Shown here piece after piece: positions 1-8,839 of a stretch of 31,205 bases of DNA (the first letter of the stretch is position 1; the number at the start of each line of letters is the position of its first letter). This stretch comes from Candidatus Omnitrophota bacterium. Lineage in GTDB: Bacteria; Omnitrophota; Gorgyraeia; Zapsychrales; Fredricksoniimonadaceae. The stretch lies in contig JAGNTT010000005.1 in the NCBI GenBank assembly GCA_017987425.1, forward strand, positions 1 through 31,205, in the 5' to 3' direction. The notes under the pieces were generated by a model. It made no database searches. It saw only the letters and a list, made by a program, of their open reading frames with translations, and was not told where the DNA came from. Made by a program: the position numbers and the translations under genes.

Positions 1-3000
1 AAGAAAGCATTGGTCTCCGCCGCAGAAGAAGGACAGCGTGCGAAGTTATCCATGGAGAAAACCTTACAGACATATAAAGACAAAGCCAAGAATATTGATA
101 AACAATCCGTCTGCAAAGCCGATGACTTGCGCAAAGAATATGAAAAGAAGACAGCTTCCCTTACAGCAGACCTCAAAGCGCGCGATGAAAAGCTCTCCCA
201 AAAGGAAGTTGAAATCGTTAAGTTGACTGAGAAGCAAAAGGAAGTCTCTGTTCAATTGCAAAAAAGCGAACGGGAGAAAACAACTTTAGAGGAAACCGTT
301 CAATCCTTGAAAGTACGACTGGAAGAAGCAAAGACGATCACAGCCTCTGATAACACGGCCGTGAACGAATCTTCCGACGAAGAAGTGGCTGCTCTTAAGA
401 AGGATCTTAGTGACAAGATCGCCGAGATCGGCACACTTAAAGATAACGACGACAAGCTTGCAGCCCAATTGAAAGATGCGACTGAAGAACGTCAAAAACT
501 TGAAAAAGAAGCCGTGGAATTGAGAGCTAAGCTGGATGAACAGGATACCGCTCCTTCTACAGAAATTGCGGAAATCCGTAAGCCGCTGGAAGAGACTATC
601 GAAAAATTAAAAGTCCAGTTGGCGGACCAGGCAAGGTTGACCCAAGAGAAGGAAAAGTCTTTAACCGACCTCAACTCTGAGAAAGAAACGATCGAAGCGG
701 CGTTAAAAAACAATGAAAACGAACGCGATGATTTAAAGAAGAAGGTTTCTGATCTTGAACAAGAACTGGAAGCTGCAAAGACCGTGGAAGCAAAATCAGT
801 TGCAGATCCTTCTGCAGGCGATGAGAACCTTGCGGGAGATCTGGAAAAAGCCGTTACGGCTTTGAAGGAGAAAGACGAATTTATCAGCGATCTTAAACTT
901 CAAAATTCCAGGCTGAATGAGGATGTGAAAAATGCTCTCGCGGATAAGGCTTCTGCTGAAGATTCCGTCGAGAAATTAACGGCCCAGATAGACGAGTATA
1001 AACAGGCGGCCGATCAAGAATTTGCCAGCGTAGATGCCAAGCTTAAAAAGGAAGTCGAAGATCTCAAAAAAACATCCGCTGACAGCAAGCAGGCATTAAA
1101 AACACAGGAAGCTCAGATTGTCCGGTTAAATACAAAGATTGCCGATCTTAACAAAGAACTGACCCGCACAACAGATGAGGGTGTCAAGCTCCGCAGCGCG
1201 CTTGCTACGGCCAACCAGCAAAAATCCCGCCTTGAACAAGAATTTAAGAATTCCCAGAAAATATCAAGTAAGAAGACCGAAGATCCCGTCGTGCCTTCAA
1301 CTGGTCTTCAGGCAAAGATCGATTCGCTTAATAAAGTTCGCGATACCATTCAGGCTAAACTGGATGAATCATTATCCAGTCAGGATGATTTGAAAAAGCA
1401 GTTGGAAGATAGCCATGAGGAAGAACAGGCCTTAATGAAGAAACAGAATGAGCTTGAGAAAAAGTATGCTCAGGCTCAAGAGGCGTTCAATGCCAAAAAT
1501 ACCGAGCTTGAACAAAAGCTCGCCGATTCGACCAAGCGCAACGAAAATCTTGAGAGAACTGTTCAGGATTTGGAGGCACAGTTAAACGATCTTAAAGAGA
1601 ATGGATCGACGGAGATCGCCATGACCAAGAACCAATGGCAGGATAAGATCAATGCTTTAACCGCTGATCTTAAAAATTCTTCCGAGAAAGAAAAAGAACG
1701 TGCAAATTTAGTCAAAGAACTCACCGGTAAAAATGAAGAATTAAATGAAGCTTTGACGGAATCCCGGAAATCGATGGCGGGAAAAGATGAAACCATTGCC
1801 GAGCTTACAGCCGCCAAACAAGAGCTCTCTGACCGGTTAGAGAACTTGGACAGGGACAAGGAAAGTCTTGATGCTAAAATCACAGCTCTTAATCAGCAGA
1901 TTACTCAGCTAGAGCAAGACCAGTCCGGTGAAATAAAATCCGTTGAGAGCAAAGCTACTGAACAGGCTGCGGAATTGGCTAAAAAATTGGCGGATGCTGT
2001 TGGTGAAGTCCGGTCCAAGGAAGTGGCGGTCACCCAGTTAACACAGCAGCAGAAAGATTTGGAACGGCAGTTGGCTGATGCCACTGCTAAGAATGCGGAC
2101 AATAACGAGAACTTGCAGAAAAGCCGTTTTGAACTGGAAGCTATGCGCAAACAGTTTGAATTCGAGACGGCCAAATTGAAAGAGGATGCCCTGCGTTTCG
2201 GCAATGAACGCGACGAGCAGTTGATCAAAGTCAACGAATTGCAAAATACCCTGAAAGATCAGCAGAAGGTCATCGACGCATCCGGTGATGAGGTTCGCAA
2301 ACAAATCGCCGTACTCAATCAACAGATTCAGGGTAAAAATGCCGAAATCGAAGCAGCACAAAAAATCAACAAACAATTAAGCCAGGCCAAAGAAGAACTT
2401 GCCGGGCAGTTAGCTGCGGCGCAGGCGAATCAAAAAGAAAATGATTCGAAGATTGCCGAACTTCAGAATGCTGTTTCCGGTAAAGAGCTTCAGGACCGGG
2501 AAGCCACGGCTTTATTAGAGAAGGAACTCAACGAGCGGATTGAAGCTCTGACTGCGGAGCTGCGTGTATCCCAGCAGCAGGCAGAACAGTCCGCGAAAAC
2601 CAAGGACGGCTTACAGGGGGAGTTGAAGTCCGCACAAGAAAAGCTCGCCGATTTCGAAACCCGTTCGGATGAGAAAGATCAGTTGATCGCGCGGGCCGCC
2701 ACACAAGCCTCGGAAGAATTGCTGGCTGCCAAGCAGGATTTGGAGGGCAGGATTGAAGAGCTCACTCGAATGGCTGAAGCCTCGCAAAAGACCGTCGATG
2801 AGTTGACAAAATCCAAAGCTCTTCTGGAAGACAATTTGAAACTGAAGGATGAAAAGATCGCTCAGCTTGAGTCTGAGACATCCGACAGCCAGGCTACGAT
2901 AGCCGCCATCAAGGCGGAATCTTCCGACGAGCTTTCCGCGACTAAGCAATCTTTGGAAAAACAGATCGAGGATCTTACAGTCCGTCTCAATGAAGCTCAA

Positions 3001-5535
3001 GGCAGTGTGACGGAATTGACAGAATCGAAGGAAAGTCTGGAAAGCGATCTTAAGAATAAAGAGACGCGGATCGCCGAACTCGAGTCGGTAGCCTCGGAGG
3101 GTGAAAAAACGATTTCTACTTTAAAGGCGCAGACATCCAACGAAATCGCTCTCACGAAAAAGACTCTGGATACGCAGGTCCTCGAATTGACTGCGCAGCT
3201 TAAGGAATCGCAAAACAATGCGACTGCATTGGCCAAAGCAAAACAAACACTGGAAAGCGATTTGAAGGAAAAGGATACCCGTATCGCCGAGCTTGAGACG
3301 CAACTATCAGGCAGTGAAGAGGCACTTTCCGCTATCAAGGTTCAGTCGTCGGATGAATTGACCTTAACTAAGAAAAATTCGGAGACCCAGGTTCAGCAAA
3401 TGTCAGTACAGCTTAAAGAGTCACAAAACATGGTGGCTGCGCTGACCAAGGATAAAGAAAACTTGAACGCGTTGGTCGAGAGTTCCCAGGAAAAGCTGGC
3501 CCTTGTGACACAGGATGCCGCGGAAAAAACAGCCCAATTGGAGAGCTCCCTCAAAGAATCTAAGGATGCTCTCAAGTCTTCCGTCGAGGAAGCGCGTCTG
3601 CCTTTGACACAAGAAATCGTCCAGCTTAAAGAGCAGCTGCAGGATGTTATTTCCAAACTTGCTCTGGCGGAAAATTCAAACAAAGAATTAAACGTCGCCA
3701 AAGAGTATTTGAACGAGCAGCTGGACACGGCAAAAATCAAACAGCAAGAGTTGGATGATAAAATTCTCAATCTGCAGAGCGAGATTTCGGGCAAGGACAA
3801 CGAACGCAAGAATGCCGTAGCATCTGTCGAAGAAAATTTGAAAGCACAGATGGAGGAGGTTGTTGCGAAGCTCACCACAGCGACGTCCGATGTTGAAGCC
3901 TTGACCAGGTCAAAAAATAATTTGGAGGAAAAGCTGGCGGCGGCAGAATCCAAGGCAGCACAGTTAGAAGTTGAAAGTGCAGAAAAAGACGAGGCTGTTG
4001 AAACCGCCAGAGCGCAGGCCAAAGAAGAAATCAGTTTGGCCAAAAAGGCACTTGAAGCGCAGGTTGAGCAGCTGTCTCAGGAATCAAAAGAATCCAGACA
4101 GTCGATTGCCGAATTGACTAAGTCCAAGGCGGACCTGGAAGAAAACGTGCAGAACAAAGACGTCAGAATTACTGAATTGGAGTCTGAATCCGCGGAAAAA
4201 GACCAGACGATATCGACATTCAAGGCCCAGGCATCCGCCGAGCTCTCGTCAGCAAAAGAAACTCTGGGTGCTCAGATCGAACAATTGACCGGTCAGCTGA
4301 AGGATGAACAAAGCTCAGTCGCCGGGCTTACCGAAACTAAGGAAAGTTTGGAGGCGTCTCTCGAGGAAGCGAATACCAAGCTTGCCCGGAGCAGCGAAGA
4401 GTTCTCAAAGAAAACAGATGAGCTAAAAACTTTGCAGGCCAATCTTTCGGATCAGATTGCCGAAGCCAAGAAACCGCTTGAAGAGAAAAATGATATTCTG
4501 GTCAAATCATTAGGTGATGTGCAGGCAGATGCCAAAGCCAAACAGGCCACAATCGAAAGTTTGAATTCTAAAATCTCAGGACTGGAAAAGTCTCTGAGCC
4601 AGGCGGGCGAGGCCAAGACCCGTGCCGATGAAGGCGCTCTTGCCGCCAAAGATGCTTTGGACAAATTGCGTAAAGATATGGATGCCGAAATCGAAAGCGC
4701 AGGTAAACCTTTATTAGAGAAGAACCAGTCGTTGCAGGCGCAGCTCGCTGAGAAAGATAAGAACATCACGGAGTTGACGACTGAGCGCGACCGTTTGGCA
4801 AAGGACTTCTCGGCTGTGAGCACCGATTACGGAAGACTTCAGCTGGAAGCCAAATCGCTCAATGAGCAGCTCGCCAAACAAAATCAAATTGTCGAAGAAA
4901 AAGTTGCCATTGCGAAACAGCCGTTATTGACCCAGATTGACGAGTTGGAAAAGAAAGTAGACGAACAAGAAAGATTGATCGAACAGAAGTCGGAAGCCTT
5001 TACGAAGATCAGCGGCGAATTGTCGACGGTGCTCAAAGGCCTGGCCGTGATCCGCGAGGAACGCGATAAAATGAGCGCCAATTATAAACCTCTTCAGCAG
5101 AAGGTCGATACGATTCCGGATCAGATCGCTGCCGCCAAGAAATCCCTTGAAGCTGAAAAGACCACTTTGAAACTTGAGCTCGAAAAAGTTCAGGGTATGC
5201 TGGATGTCCGTGTTCAGGGGCTGGAAGCCGATCTCGATGAAAAAACAGCCGCGGCGGATCAAATGGCCGCAAGCCGCCGGGATCTCGAAAAGGAATTGGA
5301 CCGCGTTACCAAGGAAAATGAGAAATTGTCGCAGAATATCGAAAGTGTCCAGATGAAGCTTACCAAGAAATTCCAGGAGGATTGCGGTGTCTCCATGGAA
5401 GAAATCCAGAAACCTTGGAAAGATAAAATCGAGGAATTAAAGACATTGCTTGAAGGGCGCGATAAGGAAGTCGAAAGTTTCAAGAACGAGAACGAGCGGC
5501 TGAATGAGGAGTTGAGCGCGTCACCCGGAAGGTAG
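1..5535 (+). CDS. Giant coiled-coil repeat protein (5' end outside window)
   Basis: The reading frame is open from the first base (codons at 1-9 are coding), so the gene very probably begins upstream and the TTG at base 10 is not a convincing start. At least 1844 residues are present, almost entirely charged heptad-like helix rich in Glu, Lys, Ala, Leu and Gln, with no visible catalytic or membrane segment. A recurring helix-start motif, roughly (I/L)xxAKxxLxxxIxxLxxxL and often with Lys-Pro-Leu, appears about 22 times; in the second half its spacing is 71 residues or 71 plus a small insert. Prolines cluster just before or in these motifs, suggesting linked helical units rather than one uninterrupted rod. 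The protein ends in a short Ser-Pro-Gly-Arg tail. A cytoskeletal, scaffold or surface-spacer role is possible, but nothing in the sequence fixes a function. Coding status is secure; function is unknown. Confidence 0.9.
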   Translation, partial: KKALVSAAEEGQRAKLSMEKTLQTYKDKAKNIDKQSVCKADDLRKEYEKKTASLTADLKARDEKLSQKEVEIVKLTEKQKEVSVQLQKSEREKTTLEETVQSLKVRLEEAKTITASDNTAVNESSDEEVAALKKDLSDKIAEIGTLKDNDDKLAAQLKDATEERQKLEKEAVELRAKLDEQDTAPSTEIAEIRKPLEETIEKLKVQLADQARLTQEKEKSLTDLNSEKETIEAALKNNENERDDLKKKVSDLEQELEAAKTVEAKSVADPSAGDENLAGDLEKAVTALKEKDEFISDLKLQNSRLNEDVKNALADKASAEDSVEKLTAQIDEYKQAADQEFASVDAKLKKEVEDLKKTSADSKQALKTQEAQIVRLNTKIADLNKELTRTTDEGVKLRSALATANQQKSRLEQEFKNSQKISSKKTEDPVVPSTGLQAKIDSLNKVRDTIQAKLDESLSSQDDLKKQLEDSHEEEQALMKKQNELEKKYAQAQEAFNAKNTELEQKLADSTKRNENLERTVQDLEAQLNDLKENGSTEIAMTKNQWQDKINALTADLKNSSEKEKERANLVKELTGKNEELNEALTESRKSMAGKDETIAELTAAKQELSDRLENLDRDKESLDAKITALNQQITQLEQDQSGEIKSVESKATEQAAELAKKLADAVGEVRSKEVAVTQLTQQQKDLERQLADATAKNADNNENLQKSRFELEAMRKQFEFETAKLKEDALRFGNERDEQLIKVNELQNTLKDQQKVIDASGDEVRKQIAVLNQQIQGKNAEIEAAQKINKQLSQAKEELAGQLAAAQANQKENDSKIAELQNAVSGKELQDREATALLEKELNERIEALTAELRVSQQQAEQSAKTKDGLQGELKSAQEKLADFETRSDEKDQLIARAATQASEELLAAKQDLEGRIEELTRMAEASQKTVDELTKSKALLEDNLKLKDEKIAQLESETSDSQATIAAIKAESSDELSATKQSLEKQIEDLTVRLNEAQGSVTELTESKESLESDLKNKETRIAELESVASEGEKTISTLKAQTSNEIALTKKTLDTQVLELTAQLKESQNNATALAKAKQTLESDLKEKDTRIAELETQLSGSEEALSAIKVQSSDELTLTKKNSETQVQQMSVQLKESQNMVAALTKDKENLNALVESSQEKLALVTQDAAEKTAQLESSLKESKDALKSSVEEARLPLTQEIVQLKEQLQDVISKLALAENSNKELNVAKEYLNEQLDTAKIKQQELDDKILNLQSEISGKDNERKNAVASVEENLKAQMEEVVAKLTTATSDVEALTRSKNNLEEKLAAAESKAAQLEVESAEKDEAVETARAQAKEEISLAKKALEAQVEQLSQESKESRQSIAELTKSKADLEENVQNKDVRITELESESAEKDQTISTFKAQASAELSSAKETLGAQIEQLTGQLKDEQSSVAGLTETKESLEASLEEANTKLARSSEEFSKKTDELKTLQANLSDQIAEAKKPLEEKNDILVKSLGDVQADAKAKQATIESLNSKISGLEKSLSQAGEAKTRADEGALAAKDALDKLRKDMDAEIESAGKPLLEKNQSLQAQLAEKDKNITELTTERDRLAKDFSAVSTDYGRLQLEAKSLNEQLAKQNQIVEEKVAIAKQPLLTQIDELEKKVDEQERLIEQKSEAFTKISGELSTVLKGLAVIREERDKMSANYKPLQQKVDTIPDQIAAAKKSLEAEKTTLKLELEKVQGMLDVRVQGLEADLDEKTAAADQMAASRRDLEKELDRVTKENEKLSQNIESVQMKLTKKFQEDCGVSMEEIQKPWKDKIEELKTLLEGRDKEVESFKNENERLNEELSASPGR
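2494..5437 (+). repeat. 213-bp (71-residue) internal repeat of the coiled-coil gene
   Basis: Aligning the Lys codon of the AKxxL motif gives anchors at 2521, 2734, 2947, 3160 and 3373 (each 213 bp apart), then 3598 (+225), 3832 (+234), 4045, 4258 and 4471 (each +213), 4705 (+234), 4918 (+213), 5140 (+222) and 5410 (+270). Units share phrases such as TRIAELE, LKESQN and ESLE. They have diverged at the DNA level, so this is an old array and not a recent tandem amplification. Upstream, the same motif recurs more loosely (anchors near 400, 580, 835, 1036, 1300, 1630, 1957, 2287), including three spacings of 330, 327 and 330 bp. Confidence 0.85.
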
Positions 5536-5665
5536 TTAAGTTCCACTTGAATTTTATGCTTCTTACAGGAAGTTCTGTATCCCTCTCTCGGGGCGCCTGT
5601 TCGGGATGAACCATCGGGTATGGAAGCATAAAGTTTTGCGATAGTTCAAAAAAGCCAGTTTCTTT
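5536..5665. other. Intergenic stretch with a long-range inverted repeat
   Basis: The gap between the coiled-coil gene and the CheX-like gene contains TTTATGCTTC at 5553-5562 and its exact reverse complement at 5623-5632, enclosing about 60 bases that include smaller self-complementary pieces (GTTC/GAAC around 5600-5612). No U-run follows, so it is not a typical intrinsic terminator. It could be a structured 3' UTR or a small RNA; nothing recognisable was found. Confidence 0.3.
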
Positions 5666-5693
5666 TTGAGTTTTCAAAATCAAGTGATATATT
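5666..5693 (+). promoter_or_regulatory. Likely sigma-70 promoter for the CheX-like gene
   Basis: TTGAGT (5666-5671), a 16-bp spacer and TATATT (5688-5693) lie about 35 bases ahead of the ATG at 5728 in an AT-rich segment. The match to consensus is fair and the location fits. Confidence 0.4.
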
Positions 5694-5727
5694 AAGCCAG
5701 CATATAAACTTCAAAAAACGGATTTCT

Positions 5728-6294
5728 ATGGCTAAAGGTTTTGATCCCGACATTCTTGTTAAGACTTTTCTCGATGTGGCGCAGAAATCGTTTGAGGCCA
5801 CGATGGGTAAAGTCGTCCCAACTGACGCTGCAACGCACAAAGCCCAAAACATTCTTGAATATCAGGGCCGCATGAGCGTCACCGGCATGGAAAAATTCAA
5901 CGGCCCCGCCTTCATCGCCGGCGTCAGTTTTTACCTCAATGAACAGGACCGCGATAAACACCGTGCCAAAGGGGCAATGGTGCTTTATCTTGAGGCATCC
6001 AATACCGAAAAGGTTCTGCGCGGTTTCGGTCATCCTTTGAGCGATGAAGAAGAGGAAGAAGAAACACTCGCCGCCTGCGGCAAGTTGTGTTCGACGTTAG
6101 CCACCAAATTCAAAGAAAATCTCTCCGGGGCGTCTTCTCTGATCATGTCCACGCCCATCAGTAATAAAAACAGCATTCCCGAAGGCATTGATTTCAGTTC
6201 CGACCAGACACAAAAACAGGAAATCAGTTTTTATATCTGGAAGAAAAAAGCCATTGTCGTTGATCTGACAATGGCAGATGTTTCCCGCCGGTAA
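5728..6294 (+). CDS. CheX-like domain protein without the phosphatase motif
   Basis: A soluble protein of 188 residues. The fold pattern resembles the CheX/CheC/FliY-type domain: an N-terminal helix, a strand segment around residues 60-70 (AFIAGVSFYL), another around 83-90 (AMVLYLEA), then a long helix at 113-133. In active CheX the helix carries ExxN, which dephosphorylates CheY-P; the equivalent positions here appear to be Lys119 and Ser122, so it is probably not a phosphatase. An acidic run (residues 106-112) sits just before that helix. The gene stands alone between a coiled-coil gene and a convergent membrane-protein gene, with no chemotaxis genes in view. The ATG at 5728 has only a weak Shine-Dalgarno sequence. 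The family assignment rests on pattern similarity by eye, so it is moderate to low; the ORF itself is well supported. Confidence 0.7.
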   Translation: MAKGFDPDILVKTFLDVAQKSFEATMGKVVPTDAATHKAQNILEYQGRMSVTGMEKFNGPAFIAGVSFYLNEQDRDKHRAKGAMVLYLEASNTEKVLRGFGHPLSDEEEEEETLAACGKLCSTLATKFKENLSGASSLIMSTPISNKNSIPEGIDFSSDQTQKQEISFYIWKKKAIVVDLTMADVSRR

Positions 6295-6330
6295 TTTCCC
6301 ATCATAATTTCAGTGAATAATTTATAACGT

Positions 6331-8097
6331 TTATGGCGTATTGCTTTTGAGCCGCGCATCAACGGTTTTGATCGCTTCCGCGACTTTTGGATTGGACGGA
6401 TCAAGAGCCTGGGCGATCTTAAGATACTGGTGCATGGCTTCCCAGTTTTGCTCCATTTCGGCGAGATAGATGAGAAGATCGATAGTGCTTTTCTGCTCGT
6501 CGGAGCGGCTAAAATACTCCTCGAGCGCCCAGCGGGCCCGCGGATAATCTTTTCGATCGGCATAAATCTGGGCGAGAGATTTGTAAGAGAAAATAAACTT
6601 CGGATCAAGTTCTACGGCTTTGTGAAAAGCCTGCAGCGCCAGTTCCGTGCGTCCGGTATCGCGATAGGTCCCGCCGATATTGTGGTAGGCCACGGGATTG
6701 GTGGGGTCAGCGGCGATGGCTTTTAAATAAGTGGTTTCGGCTTTGTCCTGGATGCCTTTATCGGCATATTCCATACCCAGATTATTAATGACACGATAAC
6801 TTCCCGGTGAGTGCTTGATTAATTCTTCGTAAAAACCGATGGCGGTCCGCCAGTCAAGAATCCGATTAACCGACAACACAGAATAAATAATGATGAGCAG
6901 AATGAACGCTTTCGTGAATGTTTTTTGAAGGCCGTGTTTGGCGGCATAATTGATCGAAAGCCAGACGAGAATTACGCTGATCCCGATCATCGGCACATAA
7001 AGGAAGTGTTCGTAAACGAGCGCGTTGATGGCTATAAAAAGATTCGAGGTGAGAATAAGGCCGCCGAAAAACCAGAGGATGCCGAACGTAATCAGCGGGC
7101 GCTTTTTCCAGTAATGGAGAGCCGCCGCAAACAGGCCCGTAAAAACCGCGGAGCCGAACATGACCGCCGGCTGAAAAAATGTTTTGGGCACTTCAAGCAG
7201 GCGCTCGACCCTCAGATCATAAGGAACGAACAGCAGTCCGAAGTAAATCTGGAGTACCTGGAAGAAATTGATCAGTCTCAACCATGGATTTGATGTGAAC
7301 TCCGTTTGTTCGTCATAGAAGTTAAACGTATTGACGAAATTCAGTTTGGTGGCGCGCAGTAGAATATAAGCGGCGGCCACAACCGCAAACGGCCACATCG
7401 CCCGTAAAATAATCCCGATCCTTTGAATGAATGTTTTCTTGGGATTTAAAAGGACGAAGTCGGAAATCCCGATAAAAACAGGGAGAAGTATCCCGGACTC
7501 TTTGGATAAAAGCGCCAAAGGAAAGCATAGAAGAGAAATGTAGTAAAAAGGGCTTAATGCGGCGGAGGTATTGGAGATGCGGTATCTCGAGTAAAGATAA
7601 ATACTTGCAAACATAAAGAAAACGGAAAGTGAATCCCCGAGACTGTTGACGTACACAACGGTTTCAACCTGGATGGGATGGGTAAGGAAAATAAGCGCTG
7701 TACATAGGGCCAAGACGCGGTTGCGGAAAAGTGTCAGGATAATCAGAAATAAAAGCACGGCATCGGCGATATGGAAGAAAGAATTGACGGCGTGCCAGCC
7801 GGGAGTCCAGTCTTTCCATAGACTCCATTCCGTGGCAAATACCATGAGAAGAAGCGGTCGCCAGTAATTGCTGTTTAAGTATGCGCCGGCCACCAGATTT
7901 TGCGAGAAATATTGCGGAAGGTAATTCCAGTCTTTAACGTAGCGGTTCTTGAGGATGAAATCATCGTCGTCCCAGAACATTTCGTTGGGAAGGCTCCAGG
8001 CGTAAATGACCATTCCCAGTAAAACTATAAGGACAACGGCTCCGCGTTTGCTTGAAAAAAATGCTTTGAATTTTTCAAATGATTTCATTTTTGACAA
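6331..8097 (-). CDS. TMTC-like GT-C membrane glycosyltransferase with C-terminal TPRs
   Basis: A 588-residue integral membrane protein. A transmembrane helix (about residues 19-35) is followed by FWDDDDFIL (41-49), which matches the acidic first-loop motif of GT-C lipid-linked sugar transferases, then YWRPLLL and HPIQVETVVYV, phrases typical of the bacterial relatives of animal TMTC O-mannosyltransferases. Many further hydrophobic helices reach about residue 410. The last 150 residues are soluble TPRs (for example NLGMEYADKGIQDKAETTYLKA). It probably transfers a sugar from a polyprenyl-phosphate donor to a protein or glycan on the outer face of the inner membrane; substrate unknown. Start choice: TTG at 8097 has GGAG ten bases upstream, whereas the ATG three codons later (8088) is too far from it, so TTG is plausible though not proven. 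It is convergent with the CheX-like gene and divergent from the next lipoprotein gene. Confidence 0.85.
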   Translation of the reverse strand: MSKMKSFEKFKAFFSSKRGAVVLIVLLGMVIYAWSLPNEMFWDDDDFILKNRYVKDWNYLPQYFSQNLVAGAYLNSNYWRPLLLMVFATEWSLWKDWTPGWHAVNSFFHIADAVLLFLIILTLFRNRVLALCTALIFLTHPIQVETVVYVNSLGDSLSVFFMFASIYLYSRYRISNTSAALSPFYYISLLCFPLALLSKESGILLPVFIGISDFVLLNPKKTFIQRIGIILRAMWPFAVVAAAYILLRATKLNFVNTFNFYDEQTEFTSNPWLRLINFFQVLQIYFGLLFVPYDLRVERLLEVPKTFFQPAVMFGSAVFTGLFAAALHYWKKRPLITFGILWFFGGLILTSNLFIAINALVYEHFLYVPMIGISVILVWLSINYAAKHGLQKTFTKAFILLIIIYSVLSVNRILDWRTAIGFYEELIKHSPGSYRVINNLGMEYADKGIQDKAETTYLKAIAADPTNPVAYHNIGGTYRDTGRTELALQAFHKAVELDPKFIFSYKSLAQIYADRKDYPRARWALEEYFSRSDEQKSTIDLLIYLAEMEQNWEAMHQYLKIAQALDPSNPKVAEAIKTVDARLKSNTP

Positions 8098-8204
8098 CTG
8101 AAATATTCTCCGTATGATAATGACTGAATTGCAAGCGGGGGTGAAGCTTTAGCGGCAATTACTTTACCTGAATTGATAACCATTGAGAAATATTTTTTGG
8201 TTTT

Positions 8205-8768
8205 ATGCCTCATTTTAGACATCCCATCCCAATAGTTTCTTTGGTCCTTTTCTCGTTGCTGTCCTGCGGCTGCGAAAAGATTTATTATCTGCTTCAAAAA
8301 GAAGGGGCGGAGGAAAAGCAGCTGGTGGGCGAAGCTCTTCCGCTTGAAGCGAATGAAAAGGTGGAAGAGGTTCAGAAGCTGCTCAAGCTTTTCGGTTATC
8401 CAATCGGAAACGTCGACGGGAAAATCGGACCCGCCACCCGCGCTTCCATTCTGCAGTTCCAGAAAAACAATGATCTGGATGAGACGCGCTTTATCGATAA
8501 AGCCACTTGGGAAAAGCTGCACATGTTCGATGCCTCCGGGCTTACGGTCAAGGGGAACATCAATATCCAGGCCGTCCAAATGGCACTCATTAATGCCGGT
8601 TTTACTTTAGGGAAAGCCGACGGGGTTATGGGAAATCAGACTAAAAAGGCGCTGGTTGATTTTCAAAAATCCCACGGCCTTCGCGGGGACGCCGTTATCG
8701 GCATGCAGACGCTGAAGCTTCTGGAGAAATATTTGCAGGAAGATATCAACTACTATAAGGAAAAATAA
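8205..8768 (+). CDS. Lipoprotein with two peptidoglycan-binding domains
   Basis: 187 residues. The N-terminus is a short signal with a hydrophobic core (IPIVSLVLFSLLSC) ending in a lipobox-like LLSC, so Cys21 is the likely lipidated residue. Two PG_binding_1 repeats follow: one at about residues 50-105 (KVEEVQKLLKLFGY, GKIGPATRASILQFQ) and one at about 118-178 (NIQAVQMALINAGF, GVMGNQTKKALVDFQ). Each shows the usual spacing of the G-D/G-I-G-x-x-T and FQ motifs. No hydrolase or transpeptidase domain is attached, so it is probably a binding protein that tethers membrane to cell wall. Its gene diverges from the TMTC-like gene across a 107-bp gap in which no clear promoter could be fixed. The ribosome-binding site ahead of the ATG is poor. 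Confidence 0.85.
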   Translation: MPHFRHPIPIVSLVLFSLLSCGCEKIYYLLQKEGAEEKQLVGEALPLEANEKVEEVQKLLKLFGYPIGNVDGKIGPATRASILQFQKNNDLDETRFIDKATWEKLHMFDASGLTVKGNINIQAVQMALINAGFTLGKADGVMGNQTKKALVDFQKSHGLRGDAVIGMQTLKLLEKYLQEDINYYKEK

Positions 8769-8780
8769 ATTTTCTATTTC

Positions 8781-8812
8781 CTTTTGGATAATCTGTGTTA
8801 TTATCCTAAAAG
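8781..8812 (+). terminator. Possible weak terminator or operator hairpin before sucC
   Basis: CTTTTGGATAAT (8781-8792) pairs with ATTATCCTAAAAG (8800-8812) apart from one extra T, over a 7-base loop, and is followed by TTTAATTT. The stem is AT-rich, so termination would be weak; it could equally be an operator for the suc genes. Confidence 0.35.
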
Positions 8813-8839
8813 TTTAATTTCAATCGCGATTTATCATCC

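Noticed and set aside
10..12. TTG at base 10 as the true start of the coiled-coil gene
   Set aside because: The frame is open to the window edge, there is no room to see a ribosome site, and the helix pattern is already in progress.
3393..4043. 216-codon antisense open frame inside the coiled-coil gene
   Set aside because: Its Ser/Leu/Phe-rich product is the mirror of Glu/Lys/Ala codons on the other strand, and it has no start signal or family likeness.
2494..5437. CRISPR-like or recent tandem array from the 213-bp period
   Set aside because: The repeats are coding, in frame, diverged in DNA and without unique spacers; they reflect protein repeats.
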